From: Rhizophagus prolifer | Taxonomy: Eukaryota > Glomeromycota > Glomeromycetes > Glomerales > Glomeraceae | Direction of reading: 5' to 3' | NCBI GenBank assembly: GCA_019425655.1 | Contig: NQWY01024832.1 | Location: forward strand, 1-64,000 | DNA: 64,000 nt | Shown here: positions 37,426-44,487 of the stretch, in pieces | How the letters are laid out: each line of letters opens with the position of its first letter | Numbering within the stretch: position 1 is the first letter of the stretch | Program-made: the position numbers and the translations under genes | Notes under the pieces: generated by a model | Seen by the model: the letters and a program-made list of their open reading frames with translations, nothing else | The model's database searches: none | Told to the model about the DNA's origin: nothing

Positions 37426-38619
37426 GTTTGGATAGACAATATATTTCTGTCTTATTTTTTCAAAATCTCTTAGATCTTTCTTCCAGCTATCTTTAATTTC
37501 TTTTTCGGATTTTCCAGCGATGATCTGTTTTCTTAGTTCATCACTTCCGGCTAACTTATCAAAGAAAAGATTTTTCAAAAAGAAATCCTGCTGAGGATTT
37601 TTATAACTTATGTAGGATTTCAAAAGCCATTCAAGATTTATTTGTCTTAAGTATTGGGAATATTGACTCAGATTTTCGCCATAACATAATTTGCCATTCA
37701 GAAAAGGATCTTTTGCACCTTCTGTTGGTTTCGGTGTGAATTGATATTGGAAATCTTTTGTCCACGGCGAACCGTAGATTTGGAATGGTAAATCTGTTCC
37801 TCTTCCTACAGAAACCTGCGTTCCTTCAAAAAAACAGAGACTCGGATAAAGATTGATGGATTTATCATTAGGAAGATTTGGAGAAGGTTTGTCAGAAACG
37901 CCGTAACGCTTTTGTTTGTGGTAATTAAGCATTGGGATCAGCGTGTATTTTGCTGTCACTCCATTTTTTAGCCATTTTTCTCCATTGACCATTTTTCCGT
38001 ATTCTCCGATTGTTAAACCGTAAACAACAGGCACGTTGTGAAGTCCAATAAAGCTTTTCCAGTTGTCGCGCATCATTGGTCCATCAGTGTAACCGTCGTG
38101 CGGATTTGGTCTGTCGAGAACAATTACTTCAACATTATTTTCAGCAGCAGCTTCCATAATATAAGATAATGTCGAGATATAAGTGTAAAATCGTACTCCA
38201 ACATCCTGAATATCAAATAAAATAACATCAGCACCTTTCAGGTATTCGGATTTTGGTTTCTTGTTGTCGCCATACAATGAAACAATTGGTAAGCCGGTTT
38301 TGCTGTCGATTCCGTTTTTAACGTGTTCGCCAGCATCGGCAACGCCTCGGAAACCGTGTTCAGGCGCAAAAATAGATTTGATTTTTATATTATTTTCGAC
38401 TAAGAAATCAACCAAATGTTTTTTATTCTTCAGAAGACTGGTTTGGTTAGCGGCGACAATGACGTTTTTATTTTTAAGTAAGGACAAATACAATTCCGGT
38501 CTATCAGCAGCGGTTGCAAAACAATCTGTGGATTGATTTTGAGACTTAATAAATGGGATTGAACTAAAATAAATTAGCAGGATAAAAACTAAAGTTTTAT
38601 TTTTGAAGCTTAAAATCAT
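37423..38619 (-). CDS. Exported DUF1343/NamZ-family exo-beta-N-acetylmuramidase
   Basis: From the ATG at 38619 the protein has 398 residues with a signal peptide (FKNKTLVFILLIYFSSIPFIKSQ). Family motifs include NVIVAANQTSLL, IFAPEHGFRG, ADVILFDIQDVGVRFYTYIST, VIVLDRPNPH and GTDLPFQIYGSPW. NamZ (YbbC) of Bacillus removes terminal N-acetylmuramic acid from peptidoglycan fragments; periplasmic recycling of muropeptides is inferred here. The open frame reaches 38691, but that part overlaps the divergent gene. Its likely -7 box (38665-38672) lies inside that gene. Confidence 0.88.
   Translation of the reverse strand: MILSFKNKTLVFILLIYFSSIPFIKSQNQSTDCFATAADRPELYLSLLKNKNVIVAANQTSLLKNKKHLVDFLVENNIKIKSIFAPEHGFRGVADAGEHVKNGIDSKTGLPIVSLYGDNKKPKSEYLKGADVILFDIQDVGVRFYTYISTLSYIMEAAAENNVEVIVLDRPNPHDGYTDGPMMRDNWKSFIGLHNVPVVYGLTIGEYGKMVNGEKWLKNGVTAKYTLIPMLNYHKQKRYGVSDKPSPNLPNDKSINLYPSLCFFEGTQVSVGRGTDLPFQIYGSPWTKDFQYQFTPKPTEGAKDPFLNGKLCYGENLSQYSQYLRQINLEWLLKSYISYKNPQQDFFLKNLFFDKLAGSDELRKQIIAGKSEKEIKDSWKKDLRDFEKIRQKYIVYPN
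38598..38605 (+). promoter_or_regulatory. -7 element of the FtsX-like gene, inside the NamZ coding region
   Basis: TATTTTTG, 18 nt before the TTG start at 38624. It lies within the first codons of the divergent NamZ-like gene. Confidence 0.45.
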
Positions 38620-38623
38620 TGAT

Positions 38624-39853
38624 TTGAATTTTCCGTTATATTTCTCGAAAAAGATAGCGTTTTCCAAAGATAACAAAAATAATCTCTCCAAGGTGATTGT
38701 CTATATCGGCAGGCTTTCTGTTGCTTTGGGCATCATTGTTTCGTTGATTACGATCTCTACAGGTCTCGGTTCCAAAAAAGCTATCGAAGACAGAATTTCC
38801 AATTTCAGCGGAGATATTTCTGTAAAATCTACACGTTCCAATTCTTCTTATAATTCTTCTGTTTTGGATACAAAAGGATTGGACACAAAAGCTCTGAGAT
38901 CAATTCCTGGCGTTGCCGGTTTACAATCTTATGCATCTGTGAGTGGAATCCTTAGAACTGAAAATAATTTTGCGGGTATCATTCTGAAAGGTGTTGGAAA
39001 AGATTTTGATAAAGAAAGATTTCAGCCGTTTATGATTTCGGGCTCGATTCCGGATTATAAAGAAGACGGTTATAATAACGAGATTATTTTGTCAGAAAAA
39101 ATCGCCAGTGATCTTTCACTCAAAGCGAATGACAGTATTGTGGCAATATTTTCAAAAGAAGATCAAAAACCGATTTACAGAAAATTTGTGATTAAAGGGA
39201 TTTACAAAACAGATATCAAACTGGTTGATGATCTTTATATGATCGGCGATATCAATCACGTCCGCAAAGTAATGAATATGAATGATAAAGAAGTTGGCGG
39301 GCTTGATATTTTCTTAGATGATACGAGTGAAATCGATTCTACTTTTCCTCAAATCGAAAAATATATTGGGTATAAAAATTATGCAGAAAAAGTAACGGAA
39401 AAATATCCTCAGATTTTGGATTGGGTCAATATTTTCAATCAGAATATCTCTTTGATCATTGCCATTATGCTGATTGTTGTAGTCATCAACATCATTATGG
39501 TTTTACTGATTTTGATTATCGAAAGAACCAATTCCATAGGGCTTTTGAAGACATTCGGAGCTTCTAATGCACAGATCAGATATATTTTTATTAATTATAC
39601 ATTAATTATAATGATTCCGGGATTGCTGGCAGGAAATGTGATAGGAATCGGATTGTTACTGATCCAAAAATATACAGGAATTATCAAGCTTGATCCGGAA
39701 AATTACTTCATCAGTACTGTTCCGGTAGATCTTAACCCGTTATATATCATTTCGATTTCGGTAGGGATTTTTATCGTTTCAGGCATCGCAATGATTTTAC
39801 CAAGTTATTTGATAAGTAGAATCTCACCATTAAAGGCTATTAAATACAGTTAA
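38624..39853 (+). CDS. FtsX/LolE-like ABC transporter permease
   Basis: An ABC permease of about 409 residues (MacB_PCD plus FtsX). One membrane helix near the start (VIVYIGRLSVALGIIVSLITISTG) is followed by a large periplasmic domain and then three C-terminal helices (ISLIIAIMLIVVVINIIMVLL, IFINYTLIIMIPGLLAG, LYIISISVGIFIVSGIAMIL). The closing phrase ISRISPLKAIKYS is typical. It probably works in lipoprotein release or similar export with an ATPase encoded elsewhere. Start: TTG at 38624 gives MNFPLYFSKK, the usual N-terminus. The TTG at 38603 is inside the -7 box. Confidence 0.87.
   Translation: MNFPLYFSKKIAFSKDNKNNLSKVIVYIGRLSVALGIIVSLITISTGLGSKKAIEDRISNFSGDISVKSTRSNSSYNSSVLDTKGLDTKALRSIPGVAGLQSYASVSGILRTENNFAGIILKGVGKDFDKERFQPFMISGSIPDYKEDGYNNEIILSEKIASDLSLKANDSIVAIFSKEDQKPIYRKFVIKGIYKTDIKLVDDLYMIGDINHVRKVMNMNDKEVGGLDIFLDDTSEIDSTFPQIEKYIGYKNYAEKVTEKYPQILDWVNIFNQNISLIIAIMLIVVVINIIMVLLILIIERTNSIGLLKTFGASNAQIRYIFINYTLIIMIPGLLAGNVIGIGLLLIQKYTGIIKLDPENYFISTVPVDLNPLYIISISVGIFIVSGIAMILPSYLISRISPLKAIKYS
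38665..38681 (-). promoter_or_regulatory. Two -7-like boxes for the NamZ-like gene, inside the FtsX-like coding region
   Basis: On the minus strand TATCTTTG (38665-38672) and TATTTTTG (38674-38681) both match TAnnTTTG and lie 45-54 nt before the ATG at 38619. Confidence 0.4.
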
Positions 39854-39891
39854 TTAATTTTTATAGATTTAAAGACTAAAAAAATACTTAA

Positions 39892-40497
39892 ATGATACTA
39901 AAAAACCTTAATTATCCACTTGATTTTAAATTCAAGATCACCACATTGGCCAGCGACTTTAACATTACGGACAGAAACGGGAATTATGTGGCTTATGTTC
40001 GTCAGAAAATGTTTAAGCTGAAGGAAGATGTAATTGTTTTCAATGATGAGAGCAAAACTCAGGAATTATTCAATATTAAAGCGAACCAATGGATTGATTT
40101 CAACGCATCTTATGTGATGACGGATTTGGTTAACGGTAAAAAGTTCGGAAGATTGGCGAGGAAAGGTGTTCGTTCTATCTGGAAATCCCGCTATGATATT
40201 ATCGATGAAAATGACCAGTCCAAATATCAGATCAATGAAGACAATGGCTGGGTAAAGGTTTTTGACAGTTTCATTGGCGAGATTCCTATTATAGGATTGT
40301 TCACGGGTTATTTTCTGAATCCTTCTTACACCGTGAAAGATAATGCGGGTAAAGAATACTTCAGACTGAAAAAAATGCCTTCTTTGGTTGGGAGGAGATT
40401 CCAATTAGAAAGATTAATTGATATTGATGACGAAGACGAATCTCTTGTTGTTTTGAGTTTTCTGATGATGGTTCTTTTAGAAAGAGCGAGAGGATAA
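39892..40497 (+). CDS. LURP-one/Tubby-C-like domain protein
   Basis: A 201-residue cytoplasmic protein resembling the LURP-one-related/phospholipid-scramblase fold: repeated strands such as FKITTLASDFNITDRNGNYVAYVRQK, FKLKEDVIVFNDE, LARKGVRSIWKSRYDI and YTVKDNAGKEYFRLKK. A mildly hydrophobic stretch (GEIPIIGLFTGYFL) is central. No catalytic residues are known for this family, and function is unknown in bacteria. It follows the permease by 38 nt and precedes the cysteine synthase by 24 nt, so all three may be cotranscribed. Confidence 0.75.
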   Translation: MILKNLNYPLDFKFKITTLASDFNITDRNGNYVAYVRQKMFKLKEDVIVFNDESKTQELFNIKANQWIDFNASYVMTDLVNGKKFGRLARKGVRSIWKSRYDIIDENDQSKYQINEDNGWVKVFDSFIGEIPIIGLFTGYFLNPSYTVKDNAGKEYFRLKKMPSLVGRRFQLERLIDIDDEDESLVVLSFLMMVLLERARG

Positions 40498-40521
40498 TAG
40501 CCTTAATTAAAATAATAGAAT

Positions 40522-41565
40522 ATGAAATATTACAATAATATAGTTGAAACGATTGGTAACACACCTTTGGTTAAAATCAATAAAGTCTTGGGAGAGGATT
40601 TCCCGGCTTTGGTTTTGGCAAAAGTAGAAACGACCAATCCCGGAAATTCTGTGAAAGACAGAATGGCGCTTAAGATGATAGAAGATGCTGAAAAAGACGG
40701 ACGTCTGAAACCTGGCGGAACAATCATCGAAGGAACTTCCGGAAACACGGGAATGGGACTGGCTTTGGTGGCAATTCAAAAAGGTTACAAATGTATTTTC
40801 GTGACCAATTCCAAACAATCCAAAGAAAAATGCGACATCCTGCGTGCAGTTGGTGCAGAAGTAATTGTTTGCCCAACAGATGTTAAACCTACTGATCCAC
40901 GTTCTTATTATTCGGTTTCCAAAAGACTGGCAACTGAAACAGAGAACGGTTGGTATGTGAATCAATACGATAATTTGTCCAACAGACAAGCACATTACGA
41001 AAGTACAGCGCCGGAAATCTGGGAACAGACGGAAGGAAAACTGACGCATTTCGTAGTAGGCGCCGGAACAGGCGGAACAATTACAGGCTGTGGAAAATTC
41101 TTCAAGGAGAAAAATCCAAATATTAAAGTTATTGGCGTTGATACTTACGGTTCAATTTTGAAAGAAATTCACGAAACGGGAGAAATTCATTTGAATCACG
41201 CTTACACTTACATCACGGAAGGTATTGGCGAAGATATTCTTCCTGAGAATTATGATATGAGTGTTATCGACCATTTTGAAAAAGTCACCGACAAAGACGG
41301 AGCAGTCTATGCAAGAAAACTGGCAAAAGAAGAAGGAATCTTCTGTGGTTACTCTGCAGGAAGTGCAATGGCTTCACTTGTTCAGATGAAAGACCAGTTT
41401 ACAAAAGACGACGTGATTGTGGTTCTGCTTCACGACCACGGAAGCCGTTATGTTGGGAAAATCTACAACGATGAGTGGATGAAGGAAATGGGTTGGCTGG
41501 AGTACCGCTGTCGGGAGATAGCGGTTTTAATTTATTTAGCAATTACGGTAGGTGGCTTCCTGTAG
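40522..41565 (+). CDS. PLP-dependent cysteine synthase family protein
   Basis: A 347-residue fold-type II PLP enzyme (CysK/CysM family). It shows ETIGNTPLVKINK at the start, TNPGNSVKDRMALKMI (with the PLP lysine), IIEGTSGNTGMGLAL, and VVGAGTGGTITGCGKFFKE. Expected to make cysteine from O-acetylserine and sulfide, or act as cystathionine beta-synthase. A natural end would be after NDEWMKEMGWLE; instead the frame runs 20 residues further through a terminator hairpin and overlaps the convergent gene by 34 bp. Confidence 0.9.
   Translation: MKYYNNIVETIGNTPLVKINKVLGEDFPALVLAKVETTNPGNSVKDRMALKMIEDAEKDGRLKPGGTIIEGTSGNTGMGLALVAIQKGYKCIFVTNSKQSKEKCDILRAVGAEVIVCPTDVKPTDPRSYYSVSKRLATETENGWYVNQYDNLSNRQAHYESTAPEIWEQTEGKLTHFVVGAGTGGTITGCGKFFKEKNPNIKVIGVDTYGSILKEIHETGEIHLNHAYTYITEGIGEDILPENYDMSVIDHFEKVTDKDGAVYARKLAKEEGIFCGYSAGSAMASLVQMKDQFTKDDVIVVLLHDHGSRYVGKIYNDEWMKEMGWLEYRCREIAVLIYLAITVGGFL
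41504..41529 (+). terminator. Terminator hairpin within the end of the cysteine synthase frame
   Basis: ACCGCTGTC and GATAGCGGT (one G-U pair) form a 9-bp stem around GGGA, followed by TTTTAATTTATTT. Confidence 0.65.
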
Positions 41566-42239
41566 CTATTTATTTTATTTTTATTACCAATAATTTGAAC
41601 TTTATCATCAATGTAAAGAATTTTCATATTTAGATTGATATTCCTTCTTAAATCGAGTTTGATTATATCATTATTATTAATTGTGATTTGAATTAATTCT
41701 GGGTTATTTGATAAATCAAGTTCCTTAAGTCTATTATTATCAGCAACTAAGTACTTTAATTTCGGAAATTTTCTTAAATCAAGGTTTGAAATTTGATTAT
41801 CCATTAAATTGAGTGATTCAATATTTGGACAATTTTTAATCATTACTTCAGTAATTTGATTTCTACCACATGCTAATTCTTGTAATTTTGGAATGTTAGA
41901 AATTTGGAATGTTTTTAGATTGTTTCTCGCACAGTAAAATTTAGTTAGGTTATGAAAATTTTCTATTTTTATTTTTTCAATTTTATTGTTGGTTAATGAT
42001 AGATATTCAAGATTCTTAAAAAATCTTATATCATTTACATTGGTTAGATTTTGAGACATCAAATCTAGTTCTCTTAAACTTTCAGCTTCTTTTTTATCAA
42101 TTTTTCCATTGTTGTTAAAATCAACCTTGGGATATTTTCTCAAAACCGCTTTTTCAAAATTTTGATTTTCAAATTTTAAAACTTGAGAATAAGCAACTGT
42201 TGAAGTTGTTATAGATAACAGAAATAATAATTTTTTCAT
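41532..42239 (-). CDS. Exported leucine-rich-repeat protein with an EF-hand-like loop
   Basis: A 235-residue protein with signal peptide (KKLLFLLSITTSTVAYSQ). A Ca-binding-like loop DFNNNGKIDKKEA (about residues 40-52) is followed by about eight LRR-like turns: 'LEYLSLTNNKIEKIKI', 'LTKFYCARNNLKTFQI', 'LQELACGRNQITEVMI', 'IESLNLMDNQISNLDL', 'LKYLVADNNRLKELDL'. The style recalls internalin/BspA repeats. No T9SS tail or lipobox, so it is probably periplasmic or released. More AT-rich than its neighbours. Function unknown. Confidence 0.8.
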   Translation of the reverse strand: MKKLLFLLSITTSTVAYSQVLKFENQNFEKAVLRKYPKVDFNNNGKIDKKEAESLRELDLMSQNLTNVNDIRFFKNLEYLSLTNNKIEKIKIENFHNLTKFYCARNNLKTFQISNIPKLQELACGRNQITEVMIKNCPNIESLNLMDNQISNLDLRKFPKLKYLVADNNRLKELDLSNNPELIQITINNNDIIKLDLRRNINLNMKILYIDDKVQIIGNKNKINSYRKPPTVIAK

Positions 42240-42255
42240 TTAAATCGATTTTCTT

Positions 42256-43098
42256 TTACCCAAAAACCTCAAAATCCACTCCGTCAAAACTTGCAAAAAC
42301 CATCGTCGGATAAGAATCCTGATGAAAGATATTGCCTTCAGAATCAATCCCGATGGCGCCGGCAAAACCGTCAATTTCTTTCAGTTCTTCAAAGGTTCTG
42401 TCAAAGGCATTTTCAATAGTTAATCCGTCGGTTACTCGGGTTACGATTTTTGCAGCAGTCGCATTGCTCACGATATCTTCGCCAACACCAGTACAGCTTA
42501 CTGCACAAAACTGATTGGCAAAATTTCCTGCAACAGTCGCCGAATCAGAGATTCTTCCCGGGATTTCAAAACCTTTTCCACCAGTTGAAGTTGCGACAGC
42601 AAGTTTCCCGTGTTTGTCAATCGCAACAGCACCAACAGTTCCTTTTCCTCCGTTTTTTAGTTTCTCTTCGTATTCTTTTCTTCGCTGAGGAATTTCCGTT
42701 GAGAAGTTTTCAAAACCGTGTTGATTAGCATATTGTTTGGCTCCGTTGCCGCCCAAAACGCGGTCGTCTTCTTTCATCAATTCTTTGGCAACAAGAATCG
42801 GATTTTTCACATCCTGAATATTAATCACACCACTCATTTTCTGAGTTTCACCGTTCATTATCGCTGCGCTCATCCGGATAATACCATCACTTTGGATTTG
42901 TGAACCAATTCCGGCATTGTACAGTTCATCATCTTCCAACAGCGAAACAGCATAAGCCACTGTGTCGAAAGCAGAATTGTCTTTTAAGAATTCATAGGAT
43001 TTTTTCGCAATATCTTTTAGTGAATTTTGTTTGGCCAATTTCACTTCATTACTTTGACTGCTTTCTGAGAAAAATCCGCCGTGTATGATTATTTTCAT
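42256..43098 (-). CDS. Isoaspartyl peptidase/L-asparaginase (Ntn hydrolase)
   Basis: A 280-residue precursor of the type-2 asparaginase family (IaaA-like). It should cut itself before Thr154 in GGKGTVGAVAI, giving alpha and beta chains; DELYNAGIGSQ and STGGKGFEIPGRISDSAT are family landmarks. It hydrolyses beta-aspartyl dipeptides. Next to cphB and cphA, the likely job is splitting beta-Asp-Arg, the product of cyanophycinase, into aspartate and arginine. No signal peptide, so cytoplasmic. Confidence 0.93.
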   Translation of the reverse strand: MKIIIHGGFFSESSQSNEVKLAKQNSLKDIAKKSYEFLKDNSAFDTVAYAVSLLEDDELYNAGIGSQIQSDGIIRMSAAIMNGETQKMSGVINIQDVKNPILVAKELMKEDDRVLGGNGAKQYANQHGFENFSTEIPQRRKEYEEKLKNGGKGTVGAVAIDKHGKLAVATSTGGKGFEIPGRISDSATVAGNFANQFCAVSCTGVGEDIVSNATAAKIVTRVTDGLTIENAFDRTFEELKEIDGFAGAIGIDSEGNIFHQDSYPTMVFASFDGVDFEVFG

Positions 43099-43127
43099 TT
43101 TTAATTTTATTAGTTTTTCAAAAAAAA

Positions 43128-43196
43128 TCTCACAGATTAAGCATATTGCTGAATTATTTTAAATATTAATCTGTTGAATTTGCTTAATCTGCGAGA
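43128..43196. repeat. Long imperfect hairpin between cphB and the isoaspartyl peptidase gene
   Basis: TCTCACAGATTAAGCA (43128-43143) and TGCTTAATCTGCGAGA (43181-43196) pair over 16 positions with one mismatch. Words such as AATCTGCGA recur near 61070, so this belongs to a dispersed repeat family. Confidence 0.6.
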
Positions 43197-43208
43197 AAAT
43201 TAAATTTA

Positions 43209-44102
43209 TTATTCAGCGCTCACTTGCGGAATCGGATTGTATTGGGAATTAACAATTGTCATTTCCCGGCTTTTCAAATCGAATGTATCATTCATAGAAA
43301 GCACATCCACAATCAGATTTTTGATAGAAATCGGTTGGCCCAATTCTACATTCGTCAGGTTCGTATCTTTAATCTGAAGGCCGTCCACCAAAATCACAAG
43401 ACCGGAGCCAATTGCCGTCATCGTTTCTTCTTCAATAAACAAACCCGTGTCTTCACCAAGGCCAATTCCCAACGTTCTCGGATTGTTCACAACCGCCTGA
43501 AATAATCTTCCGATTCTTCCTCGCTGTACAAAATGTGTATCGATAATTACATTTTCTATAAAGCCAAGACCTTGAGTCGTTTTGATTTCACCTTTCAAAA
43601 GTGCCTCGGAGCTGGAACCTTGATAGATCATATTTTCCGATGCAGCAGCAGCTCCGGCAGAAGTTCCGGCGTAGATAAAATCTTCGGTTTGATATTTGGT
43701 TAAAATGGCATCGTGAAATCTCGTTCCACCAAGAATTGATGTTAAACGAAGCTGGTCGCCACCAGTGAACATCACAACATCTGCAGCATTGGCTCTCGCA
43801 ACAATCGCGTCGCTGTTGGCTTGTTCACGATTTTGGATATCAAGAATATTGCAGTTTTTTGCACCAAGATATTCAAACGCTTTTTTATATTCAGGACCAA
43901 CAATGTCAGGAATCTGAGATGCGGTCGTAATCACTTCAATGACAGAATCTTCTTTAAGCTTCGATTCATCAATAATCTTTCGGAGGATTCCGCGTTCAAA
44001 AAAGTTAAGATTTTTTTCAACATTTTGGTCAAAACTGGTCTCCGTAAAACTACCTTTGTTTACAGCGCCTCCAATGATGACTAGTTTTCCTTTTGATTTC
44101 AT
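43209..44102 (-). CDS. cphB: Cyanophycinase
   Basis: A 297-residue serine exopeptidase of the S51-related CphB family. It cuts cyanophycin into beta-Asp-Arg dipeptides. The nucleophile Ser148 is in YAGTSAGAAAAS. LVIIGGAVNKG at the start, MFTGGDQLRL and GLGEDTGLFIEEE are family landmarks. No signal peptide, so it is the intracellular type. A TATTTTTG -7 box ends 5 nt before the ATG (leaderless arrangement). Divergent from cphA across a 385-bp gap. Confidence 0.95.
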   Translation of the reverse strand: MKSKGKLVIIGGAVNKGSFTETSFDQNVEKNLNFFERGILRKIIDESKLKEDSVIEVITTASQIPDIVGPEYKKAFEYLGAKNCNILDIQNREQANSDAIVARANAADVVMFTGGDQLRLTSILGGTRFHDAILTKYQTEDFIYAGTSAGAAAASENMIYQGSSSEALLKGEIKTTQGLGFIENVIIDTHFVQRGRIGRLFQAVVNNPRTLGIGLGEDTGLFIEEETMTAIGSGLVILVDGLQIKDTNLTNVELGQPISIKNLIVDVLSMNDTFDLKSREMTIVNSQYNPIPQVSAE

Positions 44103-44107
44103 ATTAA

Positions 44108-44115
44108 CAAAAATA
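44108..44115 (-). promoter_or_regulatory. cphB -7 element (leaderless arrangement)
   Basis: TATTTTTG on the minus strand, then TTAAT, then the cphB ATG. Confidence 0.45.
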
Positions 44116-44340
44116 ATAAATCATTACAGAATAAACCTCATATTAATCGCTTAAAAATCCACAAAACAGATTTAAACTTTTAATAATTAAGGACTTATTC
44201 CCGGAAAACGATGCTTGTCTTTTATAACAGAATAATTATTTTCAATTTTTCTTGATTTTACATTATCTTTGATAAAATAGAGAATAAGAATTTACAAATA
44301 GTAAGCATATTTGATTTGACATTTTAGTTCGGCATTAGAT
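44116..44340. promoter_or_regulatory. cphB-cphA intergenic region with a probable cphA -7 element
   Basis: AT-rich. TATCTTTG at 44264-44271 is the best plus-strand promoter match for cphA, giving a leader of about 210 nt that contains repeat A. No gene, and no clear ArgR-type operator, was recognised. Confidence 0.35.
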
Positions 44341-44453
44341 TTGGGCAGCTTTATCCGCCTGTAGTTTATCCTGAGCGTAGTCGAAGGACTCCTGCTTTGT
44401 CACTCTGAGGCTCTCGAAGAGTCCACTCAGGTCGGGCTGCGTGCAATTCAGTG
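44341..44453 (+). repeat. Dispersed intergenic repeat A, copy 2, with nested element
   Basis: Ends TTTGGGCAGCTTTATCCGCC and CCACTCAGGTCGGGCTGC match copies 1 and 3. The centre (about 44369-44423) holds two related words, CTGAGCGTAGTCGAAGGACTC and CACTCTGAGGCTCTCGAAGA, a different repeat common in Bacteroidota, apparently inserted. Confidence 0.65.
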
Positions 44454-44487
44454 TAAAATCATAGGTTAAAATCAGTGAAATAGAAAT

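Noticed and set aside
38620-38691. Longer NamZ-like protein starting at 38691
   Set aside because: The extension lies inside the permease gene and precedes the signal peptide, which begins at 38619.
42332-43088. Open frames antisense to the isoaspartyl peptidase and cphB genes
   Set aside because: They have no family resemblance and lie wholly within well-supported genes.
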